A stretch of 32,523 nt of DNA from Gammaproteobacteria bacterium. Lineage in GTDB: Bacteria; Pseudomonadota; Gammaproteobacteria; Chromatiales; Chromatiaceae. Positions 1 through 7,731 of this stretch are shown here, one piece after another. Position numbers and translations under genes: made by a program. The first letter of the stretch is position 1; every line of letters starts with the position of its first letter. The stretch lies in NCBI GenBank assembly GCA_024227135.1, contig JAAELC010000025.1, positions 1-32,523 of the forward strand. Reading direction: 5' to 3'. The notes beneath the pieces were generated by a model, which was not told the origin of the DNA, made no database searches, and saw only the letters and a list, made by a program, of their open reading frames with translations.

Positions 1-45
1 CCAGCTTTCCCTCGCTACGGCCCCTATTCTCGGACAGGCTCCTAG
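1..45. repeat. Terminal inverted repeat of a second MITE-like copy (truncated by window edge)
   Basis: Bases 1-45 match 10760-10804, the right end of the MITE-like element downstream of speE, at 44 of 45 positions; the one difference is t versus c at base 27. Both copies end in CTAG. Only the right end of this copy lies in the window, so its length and left end are unknown. It could also belong to a full insertion sequence of the same family. Confidence 0.8.
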
Positions 46-364
46 CCACCTACTCCATGGGCAGGTGGCCCGGTGCCGGACAGCCGGCTTTCGGGTTGAT
101 CCCGACACCCCGCCGGGCCTCTCCCGGGGAGCAGACAACTCAGGCGCCGGAAGTCACTCACCCCGTCGCATCCTGCCCCCCTGATCCGGGTGCCCCATTT
201 GAGCCTGACTCATAGCATTCCATGGCTGTTTCCTGTTTCCTGGATCATACGCTTCGATCACATCACTGGTGTACAGCGAGGGCGCACCTCAGCCTCAACA
301 GGTGTGGACCTTGAGTACCCTTGCAAACCATTTCTGACAATAACCAGGCCAAGGCTCGCAACAC
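46..364 (+). other. Non-coding leader upstream of moaC with foldable G+C-rich core
   Basis: No convincing gene is seen here; the 60-codon frame opening at 190 has no family resemblance and overlaps moaC. CCACCT at 46-51 pairs with AGGTGG at 63-68. Bases 67-119 can fold as a three-way junction: GGCCCGG (67-73) with CCGGGCC (113-119), enclosing CCGG (76-79)/CCGG (84-87) and TCGGG (91-95)/CCCGA (101-105). It lies about 245 bases before moaC and could be a leader RNA or the end of an upstream transcript. I could not match it to the Moco riboswitch from memory. Bases 190-364 show nothing else clear. Confidence 0.3.
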
Positions 365-859
365 ATGACTGAACTGACTCATTTCACCCCATCCGGGGAA
401 GCGCACATGGTGGATGTAGGTGCAAAGGACAGTACTCACCGAACTGCGGTTACCCAGGGACTGATCCGGATGCGGCCTGAGACCCTGGAGATGATTCGGG
501 AGGGAGGGCATAAGAAAGGCGACGTACTGGGAATCGCAAGAATAGCCGGCATCATGGCAGCGAAGAAAACCGCCGACCTGGTTCCACTGTGTCATCCTCT
601 GGCCCTGACCCATGTCAGTATCGATCTCACTCCGGAGCCCGAAACCTCCAGTATTCAATGCCGTACCCGGGTGGAAACCCGAGGGCAGACGGGTGTGGAG
701 ATGGAGGCACTCTGTGCCACCCAGACCGCGCTGCTCACCATTTATGACATGTGCAAAGCGGTCGACCGGGGAATGGTGATCGATGGGGTAATGCTGCTGG
801 AAAAGGCCGGCGGCCGATCAGGTCACTGGGTAAGGGGTGGTGAAGAACCACTCACATGA
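365..859 (+). CDS. moaC: Cyclic pyranopterin monophosphate synthase MoaC
   Basis: MoaC converts the MoaA product (3',8-cyclo-7,8-dihydro-GTP) into cyclic pyranopterin monophosphate in molybdenum cofactor synthesis, in the cytoplasm. The 164-residue length is normal. The family core is visible: [17 protein letters not shown] near residues 51-67, the LCHPL motif near 75-80, GVEMEALCA and [11 protein letters not shown] near 128-138, which carries the lysine and aspartate known as catalytic in the family. The start is the ATG at 365, with a weak AAGG about ten bases before it. Its stop overlaps the engB start (ATGA), so the two genes are probably co-transcribed. No other molybdenum cofactor gene is in the window, so moaA and the rest must lie elsewhere. 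Confidence 0.96.
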   Translation: MTELTHFTPSGEAHMVDVGAKDSTHRTAVTQGLIRMRPETLEMIREGGHKKGDVLGIARIAGIMAAKKTADLVPLCHPLALTHVSIDLTPEPETSSIQCRTRVETRGQTGVEMEALCATQTALLTIYDMCKAVDRGMVIDGVMLLEKAGGRSGHWVRGGEEPLT

Positions 860-1464
860 ACCCTGTATATCACCAGACCCGGTTCCTCACCAGTGCCGCC
901 AGCTTTCACCAGACGCCACCGGATGAGGGAATCGAAGTAGCCTTTGCCGGCCGCTCGAATGCCGGAAAATCCAGTGCCATCAATTTGTTGTGCCAGAAAA
1001 AAAATCTCGCTCGTACCAGCAGAACCCCTGGGCGCACCCAGTTGATCAATTTCTTTTCAATCGATGAGCAACACCGAATCGTCGATCTTCCCGGCTATGG
1101 GTATGCCAAGGTTGCTGAATCCATAAAAACCCAATGGCAGCAGAACCTTGCTGCTTACCTGGAGCAACGCCTGTGCCTCCGGGGAATAATGCTGGTCATG
1201 GATATCCGTCATCCCCTTAAGTCATTCGATCGCCAGATGCTCGAATGGAGCAAGGGAATGGAACTTCCCGTTCACATCCTGCTCACCAAGTCCGATAAAC
1301 TGAAACGAGGGGCCGCGGCCAATACCCTGTTACGGGTCAGGCGGGAACTCGCCGACACTGCTCATGGTCTTTCCATTCAATGCTTTTCCGCTTTGAATCG
1401 AGACGGAATCGATCTGGCCCACGATACGATGAACCGCTGGTTCGAATTCTCTCAGGAGAGATAA
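856..1464 (+). CDS. engB: Ribosome biogenesis GTP-binding protein EngB (YihA/YsxC)
   Basis: EngB is an essential TRAFAC-class GTPase that assists assembly of the large ribosomal subunit and is needed for normal division. At 202 residues it has the usual length. G1 is GRSNAGKS at residues 32-39, followed by the TSRTPGRTQ switch region (G2), DLPGYG (G3), LLTKSDK (G4) and a C-terminal SALN (G5). The gene begins inside the last codons of moaC (ATGA, 856-859), so translation is probably coupled. It is convergent with polA some 700 bases away. The engB/polA neighbourhood is conserved in many gammaproteobacteria, where a small RNA gene lies between them. No T-tract terminator follows it on the plus strand. 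Confidence 0.96.
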   Translation: MNPVYHQTRFLTSAASFHQTPPDEGIEVAFAGRSNAGKSSAINLLCQKKNLARTSRTPGRTQLINFFSIDEQHRIVDLPGYGYAKVAESIKTQWQQNLAAYLEQRLCLRGIMLVMDIRHPLKSFDRQMLEWSKGMELPVHILLTKSDKLKRGAAANTLLRVRRELADTAHGLSIQCFSALNRDGIDLAHDTMNRWFEFSQER

Positions 1465-1477
1465 GGGCCACGGCCCT

Positions 1478-1522
1478 AAAAAAAAGATCCTGGCACCCAA
1501 GGGGAGGAGGGTACTCAGGATC
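1478..1522 (-). terminator. Strong intrinsic terminator on the minus strand
   Basis: Read on the minus strand, GATCCTG (1522-1516) pairs with CAGGATC (1492-1486), and ACCC/GGGT extends the stem past a small internal loop. The stem is followed at once by eight T residues (1485-1478). The U-tract is on the minus-strand side only, so the terminator serves a transcript running toward engB from the polA side, not engB itself. There is no minus-strand protein gene just upstream, which implies a non-coding transcript. Confidence 0.75.
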
Positions 1523-1602
1523 CCAGTCACCGGCAGGGGAAGCCGGCTTGTTGGCCATTTGGGGAAAAACGACCTGGCGTCAAGAGACACCTGCAAGATA
1601 GG
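1478..1602 (-). ncRNA. Candidate small RNA between polA and engB (Spot 42/ErsA position)
   Basis: The predicted transcript is about 125 nt, starting about 7 nt after a TATAAC -10 box and ending at the intrinsic terminator (1478-1522). It has an internal hairpin, CCGGC (1546-1542)/GCCGG (1534-1530), with a C-rich loop, and a pyrimidine-rich loop in the terminator stem. No good coding frame is present. In E. coli the sRNA Spot 42 (spf), and in Pseudomonas the sRNA ErsA, sit in the same place: downstream of polA in polA's direction and facing the 3' end of engB. I do not claim sequence homology to either. The 5' end is uncertain by tens of bases. Confidence 0.55.
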
Positions 1603-1608
1603 ACCCCT

Positions 1609-1639
1609 GTTATACCTGAGAGTTCCGCAAGGATATCAA
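1609..1639 (-). promoter_or_regulatory. Candidate sigma-70 promoter of the sRNA
   Basis: On the minus strand TTGATA (1639-1634) and TATAAC (1614-1609) form plausible -35 and -10 boxes. The 19-nt spacer is longer than ideal, so an activator may be needed. The perfect palindrome at 1660-1678 lies just upstream, where an activator could bind. Confidence 0.4.
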
Positions 1640-1659
1640 ATCTTTTTTCTCTCAACAGA

Positions 1660-1678
1660 GTATTAAGACACTTAATAC
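1660..1678. promoter_or_regulatory. Operator-like palindrome
   Basis: GTATTAAG (1660-1667), ACA, CTTAATAC (1671-1678) is a perfect 8-bp inverted repeat in an A+T-rich stretch, typical of a dimeric regulator's site. It lies about 58-76 bases before the proposed sRNA start on the minus strand and about 28 bases before the -35 of the small gene on the plus strand, so it could act on either. A second shorter inverted repeat, GTTAG-gatt-CTAAC, follows at 1683-1696. The binding protein is unknown; it does not match CRP or FNR consensus. Confidence 0.45.
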
Positions 1679-1705
1679 CCATGTTAGGATTCTAACGTTA
1701 CACTT

Positions 1706-1734
1706 TGTTATATAGCGTAAAACCCCCGTATATT
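1706..1734 (+). promoter_or_regulatory. Candidate sigma-70 promoter of the small gene at 1769
   Basis: TTGTTA (1706-1711) and TATATT (1729-1734) are separated by exactly 17 bases in an A+T-rich segment, with the ATG of the next gene 35 bases downstream. This is the best plus-strand promoter candidate between engB and 1769. Confidence 0.45.
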
Positions 1735-1768
1735 ACAATTTACAATCTTATCTTGAGAGCAAACGGCG

Positions 1769-2032
1769 ATGATCACGGAGAATGAACAGATTTTCTCTTT
1801 TCGGGTCTCCAATCCTGAAATGGTGGATGATCTGACCGAACTGTGGAGAGGGTCCATTGTGGATTGCGATCCCAAGCAGAAAACTGTCCGCGTACGCTCC
1901 GACTCCGTGGCGGTAGGACAGTTTATCGCCATTTATTCCACCTACCTCTACTGCAATTCCGTCGAGGATGCATTTCATCCCTGGATAAAGGTCGAGCAGG
2001 AATTGTGGAAGAACCTGCAGACCACCCACTGA
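1769..2032 (+). CDS. Small conserved-looking hypothetical protein
   Basis: This 87-residue soluble protein is not recognised. It is acidic and has no signal peptide, membrane segment or cysteine cluster. The middle (residues about 25-55) alternates charged and hydrophobic residues as beta strands would (GSIVDCDPKQKTVRVRSDSVAVGQ), and the C-terminal third is aromatic and probably helical. It is judged real because a credible promoter precedes it at 1706-1734, codon use resembles its neighbours, and GAGAG at about 1754 gives a modest ribosome site. It stands alone, convergent with polA. Other frames in this interval are less protein-like. No function can be given. Confidence 0.6.
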   Translation: MITENEQIFSFRVSNPEMVDDLTELWRGSIVDCDPKQKTVRVRSDSVAVGQFIAIYSTYLYCNSVEDAFHPWIKVEQELWKNLQTTH

Positions 2033-2090
2033 TATCAGTATTCAGGTCCAGCCTGCAGGTCAATTCAAGGAAAAATTTACCCCGTTCTGG

Positions 2091-2150
2091 AAAACTCAGC
2101 TCCGGAATTCCCTTCCTTCTCCTGTCAGACAGTATGAGACACGGGAGCTG
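2091..2150 (-). terminator. Possible polA terminator
   Basis: Downstream of polA on the minus strand, CAGCTCC (2150-2144) can pair with GGAGCTG (2103-2097), followed two bases later by TTTT (2094-2091). The loop is long but contains its own CTGTC-t-GACAG hairpin. It is weaker than a classical terminator because of the long loop and short T-run. Confidence 0.3.
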
Positions 2151-2180
2151 ACCGCCTCACCACTGGCTGGCCGGGCTGAA

Positions 2181-4883
2181 TCAATGGGCCTGATCCCAGT
2201 TATCCCCAACCCCCAGATCGACTCGCAGGGGTACCCGAAGGCTGGCTGCCGACTCCATGAAAATGCTGATTTGCTGACAGGCTGATTCCAGACAATCCTC
2301 CCTGATCTCAAACACCAGCTCGTCATGCACCTGCATGATCATACTCACCGGTGGGGCCTGCTCCAGTATCCATCGATCGACCGACAGCATCGCCTTCTTG
2401 ATAATGTCCGAGGCTGTTCCCTGCATCGGGGCGTTAATGGCAGCCCTCTCAGCAGCAGCCCGCCGCTGGCCGTTACGGGAATTTATTTCTGACAGATATA
2501 GACGACGACCGAATACCGTCTCCACGTAGCCCAGGCGACGGGCCTGCTCCCGCACACTGTCCATGAATTCCAGCACTCCGGGGTAACGCTCGAAGTAAAG
2601 ATCCATATAAGCTTGAGCGGCGTGACGCTCGATACCCAGCTGATTGGCTAACCCGAAGGCCGACATCCCGTAGATCAGCCCAAAATTGATCGCCTTCGCG
2701 GAACGGCGCTGCTCCGAGGTTACAGCGGCGAACTCGACTTCAAAGACCTCCGCAGCAGTAGCACGATGAATATCGGCATCTTCTGCAAATGCTTTCAGCA
2801 ACCCCGGGTCTTCAGACAGATGCGCCATGATTCTCAATTCGATCTGGGAATAGTCCGCAGCCATCATGCGATACCCGGGCTCCGGGATGAAGGCCTGGCG
2901 AATCCGCCTGCCCTCTTCGCTGCGCACGGGAATATTCTGAAGGTTCGGATCTGTGGAACTCAAACGCCCGGTGGCTGCCACCGCCTGGTGGTAGGAGGTG
3001 TGGACCCGTCCCGATTCAGGGTCGACCATCCTGGGCAGTTTTTCTGTATAGGTGGACCGTAGTTTAGCCAGGCCCCGATGCTGCAGAATCAGGGCGGGTA
3101 GCTCATATCCCTGGTCGGCAAGTTCCTGGAGGACTGACTCCGATGTCGAAGGTGCACCTTTGGGGGTCTTGGAAATGACCGGCAGCTCCAGTTTTTCGAA
3201 GAAGATTGCCCCGATCTGCTTAGGCGACCCCAGATTGAAGGGCTGCCCCGCCAGCCCGTGGGCTTGCTGTTCCAGGGTATGGAGACGAGCCCCCAGCTCC
3301 ACACTCTGCTGCTCCAGCATACTGCAGTCGATACGCACACCGGCGCGCTCCATGCGGGAGAGTACCGGCACCAGTGGCATTTCCACCTCCTGAAACAGCT
3401 GCTGGAGTGTGGATTCCGCCTGCAGCTTCGGCCACAGATCCCCATGCAATCGCAGCGTGACATCCGCATCCTCGGCCGCGTAGGGACCGGCCTGTTCCAG
3501 AGGAACCTGGGAAAAACCGAGCTGTTTCGCCCCTTTACCCGCCACTTCCTCGTACTTTATGGTCTGGTGGCCGAGATACTTCCGGGACAGGGAATCCATG
3601 TCATGGCGAGTCGCCGTGGAATCGAGCACATAGGACTCGAGCATGGTGTCGTAGGCGATACCTGTCATACGGATACCATGATTCATCAATACGCTCATGT
3701 CGTATTTCAGATTCTGCCCCAGTTTCTGCCTGTCGGGGTCTTCCAGCAGGGGTTTCAATGCAGCGAGTACTGATTCCCGGCTCAACTGTTCGGGAGCGCC
3801 CGGATAGTCATGGGCCAGGGGCACATAAGCTGCCTTCCCCGACTCTACTGCAAAAGAAACACCAACGATCCTCGCCTGCATATAATTCAGACTGGTGGTC
3901 TCAGTATCGAAAGCGAACAGGGGCGCAGCCTCGAGCCTGGCCAGCCACCGTTCGAACCCAGCCTGATCCAGCAGAATATCGTAATCGCCCCTTTCGATTT
4001 CCGGTGGCTGAGGATCCGCCTCGCTCTCCGGCTTATCCAGCATGGCCAGCAGACGTCGGGACTCCAGACGGCCGAACAGTACTCGAAGTGCTTTCAGATC
4101 CGGGGCCGCGGGACTGAGTTCCGAAGGCGCCTGCTCCAGTTCCACATCGAGCCGGATGGTAGCCAACTGCCGGGAGAGCGGGAGCTGATCCAGCGACTGC
4201 CTGAGGTTCTCCCCCACCTTACCCCCGATATCGCCGGCATGCTCGATGATTTGATCCAGAGAGCCATACTGGCCCAGCCATTTCGACGCGGTCTTGGGTC
4301 CACACTTGGGCACGCCGGGAATATTGTCCGACACATCCCCTACCAAAGCCAGGTAGTCGATAATCTGAGCCGGGGTAACCCCAAACTTCTCCATGACCGC
4401 GTCCCTGTTCATGAGGGCGTTTTTCATGGTATCGATAAGCCTGACCTGCTCTCCCACCAACTGGGCAAGATCTTTGTCACTGGTTGAAATCAGGACCTGC
4501 ATCCCCTGCTTCGCCCCCGCAATCGCCAAAGTACCAATAACATCGTCCGCCTCTACATCAGGGACCATCAGCAAAGGCAACCCCAGTGCCCGCACGATGT
4601 TATGTAATGGTTCGATCTGCCCACGAAGCTCCTCGGGCATCGGTGGTCTGTTTGCCTTGTACTCACTGTATATTTCGTTGCGGAAGGTGCTGCCGGGTGC
4701 ATCGAAAACCACCGCCATGTGCGCCGGGCGATACTCGTCGATGAGCTTGCGGAGCATATTGACCACACCGACGATGGCACCGGTATCCTCTCCATGGGAA
4801 TTGGTCAGACGGGGTAATGCGTGAAAAGCCCGAAACAGATAAGAAGATCCGTCCACCAGGATGAAAGGAGGGGTTTCGCTCAT
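2181..4883 (-). CDS. polA: DNA polymerase I
   Basis: PolA fills gaps and removes RNA primers at Okazaki fragments and in excision repair. All three domains are intact: an N-terminal 5' nuclease (FILVDGSSYLFRAFHALP at the start, and VEADDVIGTLA); a 3'-5' exonuclease with DTETTSL (Exo I), GQNLKYD (Exo II) and YAAED (Exo III); and a polymerase domain with DYSQIELRIMAH (motif A), RRSAKAINFGLIYG (motif B) and QVHDELVFE (motif C). The frame is open to 4988, but I choose the ATG at 4883 because MSETPPFILVDGSS matches the family N-terminus. This gives 900 residues, and the 35 upstream residues look like untranslated sequence. The exonuclease site looks functional, unlike in some Gram-positive PolA proteins. 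It is convergent with the small gene at 1769. Confidence 0.97.
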   Translation of the reverse strand: MSETPPFILVDGSSYLFRAFHALPRLTNSHGEDTGAIVGVVNMLRKLIDEYRPAHMAVVFDAPGSTFRNEIYSEYKANRPPMPEELRGQIEPLHNIVRALGLPLLMVPDVEADDVIGTLAIAGAKQGMQVLISTSDKDLAQLVGEQVRLIDTMKNALMNRDAVMEKFGVTPAQIIDYLALVGDVSDNIPGVPKCGPKTASKWLGQYGSLDQIIEHAGDIGGKVGENLRQSLDQLPLSRQLATIRLDVELEQAPSELSPAAPDLKALRVLFGRLESRRLLAMLDKPESEADPQPPEIERGDYDILLDQAGFERWLARLEAAPLFAFDTETTSLNYMQARIVGVSFAVESGKAAYVPLAHDYPGAPEQLSRESVLAALKPLLEDPDRQKLGQNLKYDMSVLMNHGIRMTGIAYDTMLESYVLDSTATRHDMDSLSRKYLGHQTIKYEEVAGKGAKQLGFSQVPLEQAGPYAAEDADVTLRLHGDLWPKLQAESTLQQLFQEVEMPLVPVLSRMERAGVRIDCSMLEQQSVELGARLHTLEQQAHGLAGQPFNLGSPKQIGAIFFEKLELPVISKTPKGAPSTSESVLQELADQGYELPALILQHRGLAKLRSTYTEKLPRMVDPESGRVHTSYHQAVAATGRLSSTDPNLQNIPVRSEEGRRIRQAFIPEPGYRMMAADYSQIELRIMAHLSEDPGLLKAFAEDADIHRATAAEVFEVEFAAVTSEQRRSAKAINFGLIYGMSAFGLANQLGIERHAAQAYMDLYFERYPGVLEFMDSVREQARRLGYVETVFGRRLYLSEINSRNGQRRAAAERAAINAPMQGTASDIIKKAMLSVDRWILEQAPPVSMIMQVHDELVFEIREDCLESACQQISIFMESAASLRVPLRVDLGVGDNWDQAH

Positions 4884-5146
4884 CGGTTTATCCGCTGGTT
4901 GGGTATATTGCTGTGCAGCATAACCCAAATGATGGACAACAGCATGCTGCCTGCAGGAACCCTTTCCCCAAATACGAAAATTGCCCACGCCAACCCCGAG
5001 ACTGGGTTACAATTCCCTGCCAGCTTTAGGGCCGTCACAGAAAACTTCCCTGATTACTAAAGAATTCTGGCAATTTTCCGTCAGATAGTATGATGAGTAC
5101 ACGCATTTATTTCCGGGATTACCCTGGAAATCCAGTTTAATTCAGA

Positions 5147-7714
5147 ATGATAAATACAAACCGCTTTTCTGGTATTCCAGGTTGGCTGACATACGGAATA
5201 CTCTACTTCAGCGCCACCCTAGGTGGGCTGCTGCTGGTACCGCCCCCGGATAGTTTCTTACCCATTGGGCTCGCGGCAGGCTTTGCCGTGTCAGGTACAT
5301 TGGCATACGGATTCAGGGTGCTGCCGGGCATCTGGGCAGGCGGTGCCTGCGCCCTCTTTCTGACGGGTGTGTCCCCTGTGACCAGTCTGATGATGGCCAT
5401 TCCCGGTGCCGCAGGAGCCATTTTCGCCTATTTACTGCTGAAACCCTTTGCCAGTCACCAAAAACTGCTCCTGAGCAAAGCGCACAGCCTGGCGTACTTT
5501 CTCCTCCTGGGAGTGCTACTGTCCACACTTGCCGGTGCGCTGGTGAATCTGCTCATTCTCATCGTCAGTGAAGCACCGCCGCTCGAGATGCTGTTGGAGC
5601 AAACCATTGTCTTCTGGCTGAGAGATGCCACCGGTGTCATCCTGATCACCCCATTGCTGATTGCAATGTCATCCACCCGACCAGCCTCGGTACCCAGAGC
5701 AAAAGAGATCATCATCATCAACCTCATGCTGCTGGTGACCTGTCTGCTGATATACAACGGTATGCTACCCGAGGCCTACAACAACTATCCCGTTTATCTC
5801 GTCCCGCTGCCTCTCATCGTCTGGGCAGCACTGCGTTTCGACCTTCGGATCAATTGCCTGACGTTGCTGCTGATCACGCTTATGGTGTTATGGGGCTACG
5901 CCGGAAATCTGGGACCCATCGTCAGAGACGATGGCACCGAAGCCATGCTGGCCCTGCAGATCTACATCCTCACCCTGGGTGCCACCGCCCTGATGATCAA
6001 CGTCATGGTCAGCGAACACGGCGAACTGTTCCGCCGACTGAACCTGGCAGGAAAAGTCATTGCCAGCTCACCTTATGGCATCATCGTGACCGATATCGAA
6101 GGTATCGCATTGTCTGCCAATCCCGCCTTCTACCGCACCACAGGGTTCCAGAAGTCCAGGACTATCGGCCACTCCATCAGGCATCTCATTTCGGTACACC
6201 ACAATGAAGACTTCTTTACGAGTATTCTCCATAAAATCCAGACCAGCGGACACTGGGAGGGGGAGATCTGGAACCGCAACAAAACAGGTGAGCTGATACC
6301 CCAGTGGCTGGTCATGACACCGATCCGGGATGCCGAACTGGGAACCACCCACTACCTGGGTATCTTTTCGGACCTGTCCCGCCAGGAGCAGGTCAAGGAG
6401 CGTATCCGCAGACTGGCTTATTACGACGCCTTGACCGGACTTCCGAATCGCCAGCTGTTCAGCGACCGCATCGAGCAGTCACTCAAGCACGCAGACCGGC
6501 ACAACAGCAGGCTGGCGTTATTCTTCCTGGATCTCGATCGATTCAAGAACATCAATGACACCCTCGGCCACTCGGTGGGGGACCGGGTACTGCAGATGAT
6601 CGGGAAGCGCCTTTCCGAATGCGCCAGACAAACCGATACCCTGGCACGCCTCGGGGGTGACGAGTTCACCCTGGTGATCCAGGATCTGAACGAAGAGTTC
6701 GATGTGGTCCTGGTGGCAAAAAAAGTCGTCAAACAGTTCAAAAAACCGTTTAAAGTTTACGATAACGAACTGTTCCTGACCCCCAGCATCGGGATCGCCC
6801 TCTACCCGGATGACGGAAAAACCTCAGAAGAACTGCTCAAGCATGCTGATACTGCCATGTATCGGGCCAAGGAACTGGGCGGAAACGGCTTTCAGTTTTT
6901 CTCTGCTGACATGAGCGACCCCATCCGCTGGAATTTGACCATCGAGAATGCGCTGCGCCGTTCCATTGAAATGAACTCCATTCAGGTGGTTTATCAACCC
7001 CAGTTCGATCTCCATACCGGCAGTATCGTCGGTTTGGAGGCTTTGGCGCGATGGCACCACAAAGGACCCCAGGAAACACCACCGGATGTCTTTATCAAGG
7101 TGGCCGAAGACACCGGCCTGATCCACAGACTGGGCGAGCTGGTTTTGGAGACTGCGTGCAAACAGTCCGTGAAATGGTGTGAAGAGGGAATGTCAGAGCT
7201 GAAAGTCGCGGTGAATATCTCACCGGTTCAGCTGCGGCAGAACGATTTCCCAAACCATCTGAACCGCATCGTAGAGCAGACCGGTGCCGCTCCCAGCCGC
7301 ATCGAACTCGAAATTACCGAGACGGCACTGATGGAGAATGCCGGCTTCATGGAAAACCTCCTCAACCTGCTGTCAGTCCAGGGCTTTCGGATAGCAATTG
7401 ACGATTTCGGTACTGGCTATTCATCGTTGAACTATCTGAAAAGGCTCGCACTCCACTCCATCAAAATCGATCATTCCTTCGTCAAAGAAATTCCGGATGA
7501 CGCCAACAATTCCGCCATTTGCAGCGCGATCATCTCCATGGCGCACAGTCTCAAGCTTCGGGTGATCGCGGAAGGGGTTGAAAATCGATCACAAATGGAT
7601 TTTCTGCGCCAGAAACGTTGCGATGAAATCCAGGGCCACATCCTGAGCAAGCCCGTCGGGGCCGGTGAGGTTTCGGAAATGATCCGCCTGGGCTACTGGC
7701 ACACCCAGTCGTAA
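5147..7714 (+). CDS. Membrane MASE1-PAS-GGDEF-EAL c-di-GMP protein
   Basis: This 855-residue dual-domain protein could make or degrade the second messenger c-di-GMP. Residues about 10-300 are strongly hydrophobic, with roughly eight membrane segments, and fit a MASE1 sensor. Residues about 305-415 form a PAS domain (ASSPYGIIVTDIEGIALSANPAF). GGDEF follows at about 420-590, with YYDALTGLPNR, FFLDLDRFKNIND and an intact GGDEF near 503; RQTD five residues before it is the inhibitory I-site. The EAL domain (about 605-850) keeps EALARW near 630, EITET, DDFGTGYSSL, KIDHSFV and AEGVEN, so both catalytic sites look active. Net direction in vivo cannot be told from sequence. It starts at the ATG at 5147 with a poor ribosome site, and is convergent with speA with only 17 bases between stops. 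Confidence 0.93.
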   Translation: MINTNRFSGIPGWLTYGILYFSATLGGLLLVPPPDSFLPIGLAAGFAVSGTLAYGFRVLPGIWAGGACALFLTGVSPVTSLMMAIPGAAGAIFAYLLLKPFASHQKLLLSKAHSLAYFLLLGVLLSTLAGALVNLLILIVSEAPPLEMLLEQTIVFWLRDATGVILITPLLIAMSSTRPASVPRAKEIIIINLMLLVTCLLIYNGMLPEAYNNYPVYLVPLPLIVWAALRFDLRINCLTLLLITLMVLWGYAGNLGPIVRDDGTEAMLALQIYILTLGATALMINVMVSEHGELFRRLNLAGKVIASSPYGIIVTDIEGIALSANPAFYRTTGFQKSRTIGHSIRHLISVHHNEDFFTSILHKIQTSGHWEGEIWNRNKTGELIPQWLVMTPIRDAELGTTHYLGIFSDLSRQEQVKERIRRLAYYDALTGLPNRQLFSDRIEQSLKHADRHNSRLALFFLDLDRFKNINDTLGHSVGDRVLQMIGKRLSECARQTDTLARLGGDEFTLVIQDLNEEFDVVLVAKKVVKQFKKPFKVYDNELFLTPSIGIALYPDDGKTSEELLKHADTAMYRAKELGGNGFQFFSADMSDPIRWNLTIENALRRSIEMNSIQVVYQPQFDLHTGSIVGLEALARWHHKGPQETPPDVFIKVAEDTGLIHRLGELVLETACKQSVKWCEEGMSELKVAVNISPVQLRQNDFPNHLNRIVEQTGAAPSRIELEITETALMENAGFMENLLNLLSVQGFRIAIDDFGTGYSSLNYLKRLALHSIKIDHSFVKEIPDDANNSAICSAIISMAHSLKLRVIAEGVENRSQMDFLRQKRCDEIQGHILSKPVGAGEVSEMIRLGYWHTQS

Positions 7715-7731
7715 CAGCATGCCCCGGCCGG

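Noticed and set aside
190-372. 60-codon frame upstream of moaC
   Set aside because: No family resemblance and poor composition; it overlaps the moaC start.
1464-1485. AGGGCC-ac-GGCCCT hairpin after engB as its terminator
   Set aside because: It is followed by A8, not T8, on engB's strand; the T-run belongs to the minus-strand terminator.
1605-1662. Glycine-riboswitch-like CTCTCAGGTA on the minus strand
   Set aside because: GAGAG and CTCTCAGG can pair as in a glycine aptamer, but the conserved CCGAAGG core is missing and no gene follows in that direction.
3810-4487. Long plus-strand frame inside polA
   Set aside because: It is antisense to an intact, conserved polA and has no independent start signals or recognisable domain.
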